Source of the DNA: DASQZK01 sp963763215
GTDB taxonomy: Bacteria > Bacteroidota > Bacteroidia > Bacteroidales > GCA-2748055
DNA length: 64,000 nt
Direction of reading: 5' to 3'
Assembly (NCBI GenBank): GCA_963763215.1
Contig: CAVXNX010000022.1
Coordinates: forward strand, 1-64,000
In this document: piece by piece, positions 8,721-19,267 of the stretch
Numbering within the stretch: position 1 is the stretch's first letter
Layout: each line of letters begins with the position of its first letter
The notes under the pieces: generated by a model
Seen by the model: only the letters and a program-made list of their open reading frames with translations
Database searches by the model: none
Told to the model about the DNA's origin: nothing
Position numbers and translations under genes: made by a program

Positions 8721-9533
8721 CAGCCGCCGGTGGCAAATCCCGGGTAGAGCGTCATTCCGCCGTCCACATAGAGCGCATGACCGGTGATGTATTCCGATTC
8801 ATCGGAGGCCAGCCACACCGCCGCCAGGGCAATATCCAGGGGTTCCCCGATGCGGTTGTCGGGGATGAGGCTGAGGAGCTTTTTCCGCGATTCGGGATTA
8901 TTCCAGACTTTTTTGTTGATCGGCGTTTTGATAGCCCCCGGTGCCAGGCTGTTGGCCCGGATTTTCTGCGGGGCTAGTTCCTGGGCCACGGTGCGCATCA
9001 GCTGGGCGATGCCTCCCTTTGATGTGGCATAGTTCACATGACCGCTCCACGGAATGTCTCTGGTGTACCGAGCTCATAAAGATGATCTTGCCCGCGGAAA
9101 CGGACACATCATGGTCGACACCCCGGCGGAGAAATTCTTTGGCCGCTTCCCTGGCACAGAGGAACTGCCCGGTGAGGTTAATATCGATGACTTTTTGCCA
9201 ATCCTCCAGGCTCATATGGACAAAGCCCGAGTCTTTTTGAATGCCGGCGTTGTTAACCAGGATATGCACCGTGCCGTAAGTATCGATCGCTTTTTTGAAC
9301 AGGTTTTTCACTTCGTCTTCCTTGCTCACATCGGCTTCAACGGCAATCGCCTCACCGCCGCCCTCGCGGATCTTCCCGATCACATCGTCTACGGGATCGC
9401 CTTTGAGATAATTAACCACCACTTTGGCCCCTTCCAGGGCAAACTGGATGGCCACGGCCTTCCCGATTCCTGTGGCGCCGCCGGTTATGATCGCCGGCTG
9501 GCCTTTCAGCCTGTCAAAAGTCTTCGTGTTCAT
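8720..9533 (-). CDS. SDR family oxidoreductase, glucose 1-dehydrogenase-like (frameshifted as sequenced)
   Basis: A short-chain dehydrogenase of about 270 residues read in two frames. The N-terminal part (9533 to about 9056) has the TGGATGIGKAVA cofactor motif, LVNNAGIQ and IIFMSSVHQ. The C-terminal part (about 9055 to 8720) supplies the catalytic YATSK, then PGAIKTPI and YITGHALYVDGG. One extra base near 9056 separates them; removing it restores a continuous IPWSGHVNYATSK segment as in glucose 1-dehydrogenases. The protein should be a soluble NAD(P)-dependent dehydrogenase acting on a sugar or alcohol. It ends adjacent to the GH15 gene (15 bases), on the same strand, so a role in glucose metabolism is plausible but inferred. 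Confidence 0.82.
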
Positions 9534-9547
9534 AAATTCTGTATTTT

Positions 9548-11383
9548 TTAAGGTAAATCCAACTCGCGGTTGAGATTAAAGGCCGCGCTGATCAGGGCAA
9601 GGTGGGTGAAAGCCTGGGGTGTGTTGCCCAGGGCCTCGCCGCTTAACCCGATTTCTTCGGAAAACATCCCCAGGTGGTTGGAATACCCGAGCATCTGTTC
9701 AAAGATCAGCCTGGCCAGGTCGAGCTTTTCATGGTCGTGCTTTCCGGCCCGTGTGAGAGCTTCTACCAGCCAGAAGGTGCAGATATTGAACGTCCCTTCA
9801 TCGCCCGATAAACCGTCGGACGAATCTTTGGTGTTATACCTGTACACAAGGCTGTTGGATACCAGACCTCCCTTGGAAGGAGGCCGGGTGATGGCATCGA
9901 GGGTTTTGATCATCAGGGGATCGGTCGGGGACATAAAGAAGACGAGCGGCATCATCAGAACGGATGCATCGAGGGTGTTGGTGTCATAATACTGGCTGAA
10001 AGCCTGTTTCTTCTCGCTCCAGCCTTTATGGATGACATCCATGTAAATCTCGTCACGGATCTTTCGCCAGTGATCCAGATCGGAAGGGAGGGACCGTTTC
10101 ATCGAGAGCCGGATAGCCCGGTCGAGGGCAACCCAGCACATCATCTTGCTGTAGGTGAAATGATGCTTACCGCCCCTCACTTCCCAGATCCCTTCGTCTT
10201 CCTTCTGCCAGTTCCTGCAGACCCAGTCGACCGTTTTGGACACCGCTTTCCATGTGCCATAGGGAATGGGTGAACCGTACTTGTTGTAGAGATAGGCTGA
10301 GTCCATCATCTCACCGTAAATGTCGAGCTGAAGCTGGTTATAGGCGCCGTTGCCGATCCTGACCGGGCCCGATTTCCGGTAACCTTCCAGGTGATCGAGG
10401 GTTTCCTCGGAAAGATCGTGCCCGCCGTTGATACCGTACATGATCTGCAGGGATCCTGATTCGGGCGATTCATTGCACCGTTCAACGATCCAGTTCATGA
10501 ACTGGGCGGCTTCTTCCGTGAATCCGATGCGCATAAAGGCATAGACAGTGAAGGCGGCATCCCGGATCCAGGTGTACCGGTAATCCCAGTTCCGTTTACC
10601 GCCAATGCTTTCGGGGAGGCTGCACGTGGGGGCGGCAACAATGGCGCCTGTAGGCTCGAAGGTCAGGAGTTTGAGGATGAGGGCCGAACGGTTGACCATC
10701 TCGCGCCAACGTCCCTTATATTGGGACTTCATCAGCCAGTTGCGCCAGAAATGGATGGTCTCCACAAAACTCGTATCCGCCTGCTCGATGGAGAAGGTCA
10801 GGCAGTCCTCTTTCTTCCTGACCTTATGGAACACAAAGACAACCGTTTCTTCTTCGCTGATGTCAAACTCCGTATACACTTCGTTCTTTCGTTCTTTGGC
10901 ATGGAGATTAAAATTGCTGGAAAGGCCCATGGTCAGATCCCCCGAGCTGAAGATGGCTCCTTTTTCGGTCAGCTCCAGTTCATGATCATCACGGGCGTAA
11001 TTGAAGGCCGGTTTGCATTCGAGTTTCATCTTCACGGTGCCGTGCACACCTTTGATCCGCCGGACGATATAGTAATCCATATCATTTTTGACTTCCTCGC
11101 CAACCGGCATATAATCGGTCATGTCCACAATTCCGCCTTCCACGGTAAAACGGGTGACAAGGACATTGGTGTCGGGCCAGTAAAACTGTTTGGATTTGAA
11201 ATCTTCATGTTTGGGTGAAACCCGGAAAAAACCGCCTTTATTTTCGTCGAGAAGACGACCGAAGATGCTGGGCGAATCGAAATGAGGGAAACAGAACCAG
11301 TCGATGGAGCCATTGATGCCCACCATCGCCACCGAGCGCATGTTGCCGATGATGCCGTAATCCTGGATAGGTAAGTATGCCAT
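9548..11383 (-). CDS. glycoside hydrolase family 15 (glucoamylase/trehalase-like)
   Basis: A 611-residue protein of the bacterial GH15 group, with the N-terminal domain starting YLPIQDYGIIGNMRSVAMVG and INGSIDWFCFPHFDSP, and an (alpha/alpha)6 catalytic barrel from about residue 230. ESIGGKRNWDYRYTWIRDA near residue 263 and GDEGTFNICTFWLVEAL near residue 540 carry the conserved catalytic region. No signal peptide is present, so it is cytosolic and should release glucose from alpha-glucans or split trehalose. It is transcribed ahead of the SDR gene, 15 bases apart, and the pair probably forms an operon. Confidence 0.9.
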   Translation of the reverse strand: MAYLPIQDYGIIGNMRSVAMVGINGSIDWFCFPHFDSPSIFGRLLDENKGGFFRVSPKHEDFKSKQFYWPDTNVLVTRFTVEGGIVDMTDYMPVGEEVKNDMDYYIVRRIKGVHGTVKMKLECKPAFNYARDDHELELTEKGAIFSSGDLTMGLSSNFNLHAKERKNEVYTEFDISEEETVVFVFHKVRKKEDCLTFSIEQADTSFVETIHFWRNWLMKSQYKGRWREMVNRSALILKLLTFEPTGAIVAAPTCSLPESIGGKRNWDYRYTWIRDAAFTVYAFMRIGFTEEAAQFMNWIVERCNESPESGSLQIMYGINGGHDLSEETLDHLEGYRKSGPVRIGNGAYNQLQLDIYGEMMDSAYLYNKYGSPIPYGTWKAVSKTVDWVCRNWQKEDEGIWEVRGGKHHFTYSKMMCWVALDRAIRLSMKRSLPSDLDHWRKIRDEIYMDVIHKGWSEKKQAFSQYYDTNTLDASVLMMPLVFFMSPTDPLMIKTLDAITRPPSKGGLVSNSLVYRYNTKDSSDGLSGDEGTFNICTFWLVEALTRAGKHDHEKLDLARLIFEQMLGYSNHLGMFSEEIGLSGEALGNTPQAFTHLALISAAFNLNRELDLP

Positions 11384-11524
11384 AAAATGAAATTGTTAAT
11401 CTGGTAGGTTAACATCACCGCTCCGGGAATAGTTCTTTTCGAACAATGACGGTGCTTTTCACGATGGCAGCGGGGAAGGGCCGCCCGGAAAAAGCATGAT
11501 CGCTCTTTCCGGGTGGCCGATATC

Positions 11525-14500
11525 CTACTTGTTCTTTACCGGAGGCTCCGGGATGGGAGGAACACCCTTATATTCCTTCAACTGACCCATGATCACCTCG
11601 ATGGCCTTGTCAAGCTGGGCATCCTGACCGAGGTACTCCTGGTGGGGGTCATTGTCGATGCTGATGTCGGGCTCCACACCGTGACCTTCAATGATCCATT
11701 CGCTTTTCTCAGCCGAATAGGATGCGAATTCGGGCTTCCGCAAATCCTGGTCATCGATGAACGGCAGGGTTCCGGTGATTCCGACCACACCGCCCCAGGT
11801 CCGTGTGCCAATGACCGTTCCGAGGTGATGTTTTTTGAAGGAATAGGCGAAAAGGTCACCGTCGGATGCCGAATACCGGTCCACAAGCAAAACTTTCGGA
11901 CCCAGCATCATCTCCTCCGGGACGGGCCGGCCCAGCGGGAAATTTCTCCGCATCGTCGAACGTGTGACTTCCCGCCGCAGCCGCTCGATGATCATCGGTG
12001 AAACATTTCCCCCGCCATTGCCACGGTCATCGACAATCAGCCCTTTTTTATCCAGTTGGGGATAGAAATGCTTTACAAACTCGTTGAGCCCCTCGGATGC
12101 CATATCCGGGATATGCAGATAGCCGACCTGGCCGTCTGTCTTTTCATTGACGTAATCGATATTGTGCTTCACCCATTTATAGTAATACAACTGTGACTCA
12201 TCGTCGGTGGGAACAACGACGATTTTCCGGCTTCCGTCCATCGTGGGTTTGCCGTTCACGGTGAGCTCCACATCCATCCCGGCCTTTCCCACAAGGGCGG
12301 AATAGATGTCATTCATCCCGGCGGTTGATACACCGTTAACCGCCAGAATATAATCCCCCTGGCTGACATGAAGGCCGATTTCCGTGAGCGGCGAACGCAG
12401 GTCCTTACTCCAGTTGGCCCCCGGGAGGATCTCCTTGATCTGGTAATACCCCGAAGATGTCTTACTCAGCCTGGCTCCCAGCAGACCGGTCTTGATCCGT
12501 TCGGGCTTCTCCTTTTTCTCCCCCGAAGTGATGTAAGCATGACCGATGCTGAGCTCGCCAATCATCTCCCCGATGATGTACGTCAGATCGTCCCTGGTTT
12601 TGACATAAGGAACCAGCTGCCCGTATTTCTCTTTCATCGCCTTCCAGTCCACACCGTGCATGTTCGGAACATAGAAGAAATCCCTGAACTGACGCCAGCT
12701 CTCGTTGAAGATCTGTTCCCATTCCTTTGCATAATTCACCTCGGTTTTCATGCCGGAGAGGTCCATGGGATCCGTGATGGTGACTTCCTTGTCGGGGGGA
12801 TCCATGACCATCCAGGTCTCATTCTTTCCCACGAGCATCTTTTTGCCGCTGGCCGAAAGGCTATACCTCAGTCCTTTACCCAGGCTGGTTTCCTTTTTCT
12901 TTTCCAGATCGAAGACTTTGGCCTCCGACCCGCCGTCGGTTTTGTAGTCGGTGTAGTAAACCTTCGAACCGGTGGTTTGAATGTTATAATAATTGGAAGC
13001 GGTGATGGGCAGGACATCAATGCGGTCCTTGATGCCCTCCGTGTCGATCTTCAGGCTTTTGTCCTGGTTTTTATCCGGTTCTTCCTTGTTTTCCGATTTG
13101 TCTTTTTCTTCAGGTTCGACCACATCGTTCCGGGGGGCAAAAGGCGATTTTGTATCCGCCGAAAGGGTCACCAGGTAGATTTTGCTCATGTTGTCATAGG
13201 CGGAGTTCCATTCCGTCCGGCTGTATATGGGATTGAAATCCCTTTCGGAGACGAAAAACAGGTATTTCCCGTCATCAGAAAAAGCCGGTCCGCCCGAGTC
13301 GTACCAGTTATCGGTGACGTCATATTTTTTGCCCGATTCGAGATCGTACAGACGGATCAGGGTGAACTGGTTGGCCGAGGTGTACTCATAGGCAACCCAC
13401 TTGCTGTCGGGCGACCAGTCGTAGCTGGTGGGGATGCCGAATTTTTCCGTTTCGATATCCGTTACCTTTCCGCTTTGAACATCGACATATCGGAGTCTCA
13501 GCTTCCTGTCGTGGTACATGATCTTTTTGCTGTCGGGCGACCAGTCGAAGCTGTAGATGTAGGTGTCGGCATTGTGGGTCAGTTGCCATGCAGGTTCGGT
13601 GCCGTCCTGCTTCTGGATCCAGATCTCGAATTCACCGCTCTTATCTGAGAGGTAAGCCAGGTTTTTCCCGTCGGGTGAGTATTCGACGTCTCGCTCATGA
13701 ATGCCGGAAGATCGGGTGTAATTATACGTCACGCCTTCTTTGGCCGGAAGGCTGAATATCTCGCCCCTGGCGGCAAAGAGCACGCGTTCCCCGTTTGGAG
13801 AGACATCTCCCGAACGGATATCCTTGCTGACATCCTTCAGTTCGGTCCTGGCCTGTGGCTCGTCATTGGCAATGGTTATGCTGACCTTTTGTGCTTTTTT
13901 GGACCCCAGGTCGTATTTGTAAATGTATCCGCCATTTTCAAAAACGATAGAGGAATCGTCGGATGTGGGGAACTTGATATCGTAATTCGTAAAATCGGTG
14001 AGTTTTTCAGTCGTTTTTGAGGTGGTATTGTAAACGAAGAGGTTCATTGTCCGGTCACGGTCCGACAGGAAATAAATGCGATCACCGACCCACATGGGAA
14101 TGATGTCCTGAACCTCGTTATTGGTGATTTTCTCAACCTTTCCCGTTTTAAAATCGTAAACCCGGATATCGTCGGCCATTCCGCCGCGGTAGTATTTCCA
14201 GGTTCTGAATTCACGGAACACCCAGTTGAAGGCCAGTTTACTGCCGTCGGGAGAGTAGGAACAGAAACCTCCGAATGACAGGGGCAATTGTTCCGAAAGC
14301 CCGCCGTCGATGGATACTTTGAAAAGCGAACCTTTAAAACTGTTAAAAGATTCTTTTCTTGAGCGGTAAATGATATATTTGCTGTCGGGAGTCCATGCCA
14401 TGACGATGTTGTTCGGCCCCATCCGGTCCCCGATATCGTCACGCTTCAGCGTGGCAGTGAAAGTGAGCCGTTTCGGCACCCCACCCTCGGAAGGGATCAC

Positions 14501-14776
14501 AAAAACTTCAGTGTTGCCATCGTACTGACCGGTAAAGGCAATGTATTTACCGTCGGGCGAGAAATGGGCAAACATCTCATAGCCGGGGCTGCTGGTGAGC
14601 CTGCGTGCCATTCCCCCGTTCGCATCAGCGGTGTAAAGATCACCGGCATAGGAAAAGACAAGCTGATGGCCATGTATGGCCGGAAACCGCATGAGCCGTG
14701 CTTCGTCCTGGCTGTACAACAGGCATGAAACGGCGAGTAATGCCATAACCAGGGCAGACCTGTAAAATTTTTTCAT
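11525..14776 (-). CDS. tricorn-like S41 family peptidase
   Basis: A 1083-residue exported protease. After a signal peptide (to about residue 22) come two beta-propeller regions made of TolB/PD40-type blades (repeated FSPDGKY, WTPDSKY and WSPDSKK units, about 30-560), an acidic/lysine linker (about 575-600), a core region, a PDZ domain (about 790-870) and the S41 peptidase domain. The catalytic serine lies in DRYSASDGDLFAYSF near residue 955, preceded by VDDRGNGGGNVS. This is the tricorn layout, common in Bacteroidota, and it probably degrades peptides in the periplasm. The gene is divergent from the GH3/beta-lactamase gene across a 312-base spacer. Confidence 0.92.
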   Translation of the reverse strand: MKKFYRSALVMALLAVSCLLYSQDEARLMRFPAIHGHQLVFSYAGDLYTADANGGMARRLTSSPGYEMFAHFSPDGKYIAFTGQYDGNTEVFVIPSEGGVPKRLTFTATLKRDDIGDRMGPNNIVMAWTPDSKYIIYRSRKESFNSFKGSLFKVSIDGGLSEQLPLSFGGFCSYSPDGSKLAFNWVFREFRTWKYYRGGMADDIRVYDFKTGKVEKITNNEVQDIIPMWVGDRIYFLSDRDRTMNLFVYNTTSKTTEKLTDFTNYDIKFPTSDDSSIVFENGGYIYKYDLGSKKAQKVSITIANDEPQARTELKDVSKDIRSGDVSPNGERVLFAARGEIFSLPAKEGVTYNYTRSSGIHERDVEYSPDGKNLAYLSDKSGEFEIWIQKQDGTEPAWQLTHNADTYIYSFDWSPDSKKIMYHDRKLRLRYVDVQSGKVTDIETEKFGIPTSYDWSPDSKWVAYEYTSANQFTLIRLYDLESGKKYDVTDNWYDSGGPAFSDDGKYLFFVSERDFNPIYSRTEWNSAYDNMSKIYLVTLSADTKSPFAPRNDVVEPEEKDKSENKEEPDKNQDKSLKIDTEGIKDRIDVLPITASNYYNIQTTGSKVYYTDYKTDGGSEAKVFDLEKKKETSLGKGLRYSLSASGKKMLVGKNETWMVMDPPDKEVTITDPMDLSGMKTEVNYAKEWEQIFNESWRQFRDFFYVPNMHGVDWKAMKEKYGQLVPYVKTRDDLTYIIGEMIGELSIGHAYITSGEKKEKPERIKTGLLGARLSKTSSGYYQIKEILPGANWSKDLRSPLTEIGLHVSQGDYILAVNGVSTAGMNDIYSALVGKAGMDVELTVNGKPTMDGSRKIVVVPTDDESQLYYYKWVKHNIDYVNEKTDGQVGYLHIPDMASEGLNEFVKHFYPQLDKKGLIVDDRGNGGGNVSPMIIERLRREVTRSTMRRNFPLGRPVPEEMMLGPKVLLVDRYSASDGDLFAYSFKKHHLGTVIGTRTWGGVVGITGTLPFIDDQDLRKPEFASYSAEKSEWIIEGHGVEPDISIDNDPHQEYLGQDAQLDKAIEVIMGQLKEYKGVPPIPEPPVKNK

Positions 14777-14852
14777 AATGGATGTTTTAGGTTCGGAAAT
14801 AGCTGGCCTGAAAATTAATTAATGTCAGAAAGAAAACTCATGTTTTTTAGCC

Positions 14853-14974
14853 GTGCTTGATAAGAAAACGTCAAGAGCAAGGCTTGCGATGACTGAAAAA
14901 CAGGAGTTTACTATTCGTAAATGACTGTTTTGAAGTCGAGCATAACGCAGCTATTGGCGTTTTCTTGCAAGCAC
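14853..14974. repeat. 122-base palindromic intergenic element
   Basis: In the 312-base gap between divergent genes, an 18-base arm GTGCTTGATAAGAAAACG (14853-14870) pairs with CGTTTTCTTGCAAGCAC (14958-14974), with one unpaired base; TCAA/TTGG extends the stem. The centre folds again: GACT/AGTC (14891-14894 with 14934-14937), AAAACAG/CTGTTTT (14897-14903 with 14925-14931) and TTTAC/GTAAA around a TATTC loop. The whole reads as one long imperfect hairpin. It is not a simple terminator, since no T tract follows. The rest of the gap holds only the promoter motif at 15052. Confidence 0.7.
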
Positions 14975-15051
14975 TAATTAAAACAATTCTATATTGCCTG
15001 ATAACAGACCTGTTGTTGAAAACATCTTTTTAAATCGAAAGTTCGTTAAAC

Positions 15052-15059
15052 TATCTTTG
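15052..15059 (+). promoter_or_regulatory. Bacteroidota -7 element ahead of the GH3/beta-lactamase gene
   Basis: TATCTTTG fits TAnnTTTG and ends 29 bases before the ATG at 15089. No TTG is found at the usual distance upstream. Confidence 0.5.
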
Positions 15060-15088
15060 AATGTCGCATTGAACAAAGGAACGAGAAC

Positions 15089-18000
15089 ATGAAGAGCTAC
15101 CTGATCCAGACATTTATCCTGTTATCCTTTTTTTTGCTGGTTGCCAGTTTCAATATATCGGGGGTTCGTGTTTTTAATGAATTCGAGCCCGTAAAGATCG
15201 AAAAACCAAAGTTTTATAAATCCGACTCGGTATGGGTCGACTCCGTGCTGGCCTCGCTCACCCTGGACGAGAAGATCGCCCAGCTCCTGATGATCCCGGC
15301 CTATTCCAACCGGGGGGAAGAACACACCGGGGAGGTCATACGAGAGATCACCAAATACAATGTGGGCGGGATCATTTTTTTCCAGGGAGGTCCTGTCCGG
15401 GAAGCGCAGATGACCAATCGCTTCCAGTACGCTGCAAAAACCCCCCTGCTGATTTCCATCGATGGCGAATGGGGACTGGCGATGCGGCTCGACAGCACCA
15501 TCACCTACCCGCACCAGATGATGCTTGGGGCCATTGACGACGATGCCCTGATCTACCAGATGGGATATGACATCGGCAAACAGATGAAACGTCTCGGGCT
15601 GAACATGAACTTTGCCCCGGTGGTCGATGTGAATAACAACCCGGAAAACCCCGTGATCAATTCCCGGTCGTTCGGGGAAGACCGCATGAACGTCGCCAGG
15701 AAAGGACTGATGTATGCCATGGGCCTTCAGGATGCCGGGATCCTTCCCGTGTACAAGCATTTTCCGGGGCATGGCGACACCGATACCGACTCGCATTACG
15801 GACTTCCGGTCATCCGGCATGATATGGCTCGTCTCGACTCCATCGAGCTGTTTCCCTTTAAATTTGGGATACGTAACGGTATCCCTGCCATCATGTCGGC
15901 CCACCTCCACGTTCCCGCTCTCGACTCTGCAGGGAATGTTCCTTCGTCTTTGTCACCGGCAACCATCCGGGATTTCCTCAAAGGAACGCTCGGATTCGAA
16001 GGTATGGTGATCACCGATGCCCTGAACATGAAAGGTGCCAGCGAGGGTAACCGTCCCGGTGATCTCGAAGCCAAAGCTTTTGTGGCGGGTAACGATATTC
16101 TCCTGATGCCTTCCGATATCCCGAAGGCTATTGCAGCCATCCGACGCGAAATCAAGAACGGCAACGTCACCGAGCTGGAACTCGACCGCCGCGTCAGGAA
16201 GATCCTCCATGCCAAAGCCTGGGCAGGACTGAAGGATTTTAAACCGGTCAGGACCGACTCGCTCATCACCGATCTCAATAATCCCTTTTATAAGGTTGAA
16301 AAGCGCAAACTCATCCGGAATGCCATCACCCTCGTCCGGAACCGCGGAAAAGTGATTCCTTTTCTCAACCTGGAAAACTACCGGATCGCCTCCCTCGCCC
16401 TGGGGGCCGGATACACCGATCCCTTCAGCCAGTCCCTGAACCTTTATACCGCGGTGGATACATTCTACAGCTCAAAGGACGCCGTAAATGCCGGCGATAC
16501 GGCCCTGACAAACCGGCTGTCGGAATATAATACATTGATCGTCAGTATTCAAAGTACGTCACAATGGCCCTCCAGGCACTACGGATTAACCCCCGGGGAG
16601 AAGGACTTCATCAGGAACCTTGAACTTCCGGGGAAACCTGGTCCTGGTCATTTTCGGAAATCCTTACCTGCTCGACGAATTCGACCGGGCCGATCTTGAC
16701 CGGTTCGATGCTGTGGTGATGGCATACGACGATGAGGATGATACCAGGGAACTGACAGCGCAGGCCATATTCGGGGCCTCCGGACTTTCCGGGAAGCTGC
16801 CGGTGAGCTGCGGGACGGTCTTTCCCGCGGGGACCGGCATCGAAAGCCCCGCCATTCAACGGTTATCCTACGGATTCCCGGAAGAGACCGGGCTCGATTC
16901 GCGGATTCTCATGCGGATTGACTCCATCGCCCGGGAAGCCATCGATATCAAGGCCACACCGGGTTGCCAGGTGGTGGTCGGACGGCACGGCGAAGTGGTG
17001 TTCAATAAATCATACGGCTATTTCACCTACCGGAAGGAGCACAAGGTTGAAAACGATGACCTTTACGACATGGCCTCCCTCACCAAGATCTTTGCCACAC
17101 TTCCGTCGCTGATGAAACTCTCCGACCAGCACCGGTTCGATGTGACCAAAACCCTCGGTGACTATCTCCGATGCCCGACACATGCAACAAGAAAGATCTC
17201 CGGATCAGCGACGTGCTTGCCCACCAGTCGGGCCTGGTCGCCTGGATCCCGTTTTATCTCTCCACGCTCGAGCCAATGGACACATCCCAGCTGCTGTTCA
17301 GCACCCGGTTTTCCAATGAATACCCCTATAAAATGGGTCCCAAGGCCTATGCGAACCGGAACATAAAGTTCATCGACAGCGTCTATTCCGACACATTCAG
17401 CCTGGCTTACCCGATACAGGTGGCCCGGGATCTGTACCTCAGGGAGGATTACAGGGACACCATTTACCATGATATCCTGAATTCTGAATTACTCGATAAA
17501 ACGTACCGGTACAGCGATCTTGGGTACTACCTCTTCAAGCGCATCATCGAAGAGGTGACCGATACGGCCCTGTATCCCTACGTCTATCATAACTTCTATG
17601 CCCGCATGGGGGCCACCACCCTCGGGTACCTGCCACTGAACCGCTTCCCGGTCAGCCGCATCGCCCCCACGGAGAATGACCTCATGTTCAGGCACCAGCT
17701 GCTGCAGGGATATGTGCATGATCCGGGCGCAGCCATGCTCGGGGGAGTCAGCGGTCATGCCGGACTATTTTCCGATGCCAACGACCTTGCCAAGTTCATG
17801 CAAATGTACCTCAATGGTGGAACCTATGGAGGACGGAGGTTCCTGAGTGACACGGTCATCCATCATTTTGCCGTGCGTGTTACAAGTGACTGTGAAAACC
17901 GCCGCGGTCTTGGCTTTGATAAGCCCGAACCCGACGAAGAAAAAAATAAGTCCCACCTGTACAAGCGCTTCCCTCGAAAGCTTCGGCCATACCGGTTTTA

Positions 18001-18167
18001 CCGGCACGATGGCGTGGGTCGATCCCCGTTATGACATCGTCTACATCTTCCTGTCGAACAGGGTGCATCCGAATCAGTACAATAACCTGTTGGTTGAAAA
18101 GAATATACGTACCAGGATCCAGCAAACCATCTACGATGCCATCATCAATCCGGATAAGATAAAGTAG
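15089..18167 (+). CDS. GH3 beta-N-acetylglucosaminidase fused to a serine beta-lactamase-like domain (three frameshifts as sequenced)
   Basis: A protein of roughly 1025 residues read in four segments. Segment one (15089 to about 16620) is a GH3 barrel with the NagZ motif KHFPGHGDTD near residue 223 and GMVITDALNMKGA near residue 305. The next segments give the GH3 C-domain and then a beta-lactamase/DD-peptidase-like domain: the SLTK nucleophile motif near 17077, YSDLGYYLFKRI near 17510 and SGHAGLFSDANDLAKF near 17755. Breaks lie at about 16620 (extra T), 17168 (missing C in a C run) and 17940-17946 (extra A in an A run). The N-terminus is a hydrophobic signal or anchor. This fusion is known in Bacteroidota; a role in cell-wall turnover or recycling is inferred. 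Confidence 0.82.
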
Positions 18168-18188
18168 GAACCACCCTTGGCCGCTGCC

Positions 18189-18557
18189 TTATTTTTTGAA
18201 AATGAAATATACCGCCAGGATGAGAAAGACAAAGCCGACGAGATGATTCCATTTCAAGGCTTCGGTCCTGAAAAAGAGGAGGGTGAACGCCGTGAATACG
18301 ACCAGTGTGATCACCTCCTGGATGACCTTCAGCTGCACAAGTGAAAACGGCCCCCCACCGCCGTCAAAACCAATACGGTTGGCCGGCACCTGGGCGCAGT
18401 ATTCAAAAAAGGCAATGCCCCAGCTGATCAGGATGATGCTGAACAACCCCAGGTGTTCAAACCATTTCAATTCCCTGAACTTCAGGTGGCCATACCAGGC
18501 CATCGTCATGAAGCTGTTCGATAAAATCAGCAACGCAACAGTCGTCAGACCTTTCAT
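18189..18557 (-). CDS. DMT-superfamily membrane protein (DUF486)
   Basis: A 122-residue integral membrane protein with four hydrophobic helices. The LSNSFMTMAWYGHLKF opening, the central EYCAQVPANRIGF motif and the helix-turn VQLKVIQEVITL are characteristic of DUF486 proteins, which resemble single-domain drug/metabolite transporters. The substrate is unknown. It converges with the GH3/beta-lactamase gene and stands alone on the minus strand. Confidence 0.85.
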   Translation of the reverse strand: MKGLTTVALLILSNSFMTMAWYGHLKFRELKWFEHLGLFSIILISWGIAFFEYCAQVPANRIGFDGGGGPFSLVQLKVIQEVITLVVFTAFTLLFFRTEALKWNHLVGFVFLILAVYFIFKK

Positions 18558-18786
18558 ATGTCTTTTTTACCAGGTGGATTTATTCGCATCGATTCCAAAA
18601 TCATGCAAAGGTATATAAAGAGAATATTCGCCCTCATCAGACGGAACAGATTCTTATAAAAATCTTTGTCTTGCCCTTCCGCTTCCTTCCCCCTGGTCGG
18701 GCCAGATGCAGAGAGCATGTTTAAAAACAAGGAAAACAGCAGGAGCGCATTGACAAATATCATATTTCTTGTTCCCGGAGAAAGGT

Positions 18787-18794
18787 TACTTTTG
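18787..18794 (+). promoter_or_regulatory. Bacteroidota -7 element ahead of the methylmalonyl-CoA operon
   Basis: TACTTTTG fits TAnnTTTG and ends 23 bases before the start codon of mce at 18818. A TTG at 18769 lies 15 bases upstream, shorter than the usual spacing. Confidence 0.5.
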
Positions 18795-18817
18795 TTATAT
18801 GAAAAACAACAGGAGAA

Positions 18818-19225
18818 TTGATGATGAAACCAACACACATTGAACACATTGGAATTGCGGTGGAAAACCTCGCCGAAGCGATCAAATATTATGAGGAGGT
18901 CCTGGGACTTGAATGTTATGCCATAGAGGAAGTGACCGACCAGAAGGTGAGGACAGCTTTTTTCAAGGTCGGGGAGACAAAGATCGAACTTCTGGAAAGT
19001 ATGGATCCTGAAGGACCGATCGGGAAATTCATCGGGAAAAATGGTCCCGGCATTCATCACCTGGCTTTTGCCATGCCCGATGTCGCGGGGGCCCTTCAGG
19101 AGGCGGAGCAAAAAGGCGTCCGGCTGATCGATGCGCAGCCCCGGAAAGGCGCGGAAGATATGAAAATCGGCTTCCTTCATCCCAAATCCACGTTCGGCGT
19201 ACTGACTGAATTCTGCGGCAAATAA
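18818..19225 (+). CDS. mce: methylmalonyl-CoA epimerase
   Basis: A 135-residue VOC-fold enzyme interconverting (R)- and (S)-methylmalonyl-CoA. It has the family opening HIEHIGIAVENLAEAIKYYE with metal-binding His, VGETKIELLES with Glu near residue 68, GPGIHHLAFAM with His near residue 87, and a C-terminal Glu in LTEFCGK. A start at either of the adjacent ATGs (18821 or 18824) is possible; AGGAGA lies just upstream. It leads the methylmalonyl-CoA decarboxylase genes, which fits the succinate-to-propionate pathway used by fermentative Bacteroidota. Confidence 0.93.
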   Translation: MMMKPTHIEHIGIAVENLAEAIKYYEEVLGLECYAIEEVTDQKVRTAFFKVGETKIELLESMDPEGPIGKFIGKNGPGIHHLAFAMPDVAGALQEAEQKGVRLIDAQPRKGAEDMKIGFLHPKSTFGVLTEFCGK

Positions 19226-19267
19226 TCCATAGCTGATCCCGTTCAGCTTGTCATTTCACATACACCT

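Noticed and set aside
11525..14776. Long frames on the opposite strand of the tricorn protease gene, for example 12368-13648
   Set aside because: They have no start context or family motifs, and are shadows of a real gene with clear domains on the minus strand.
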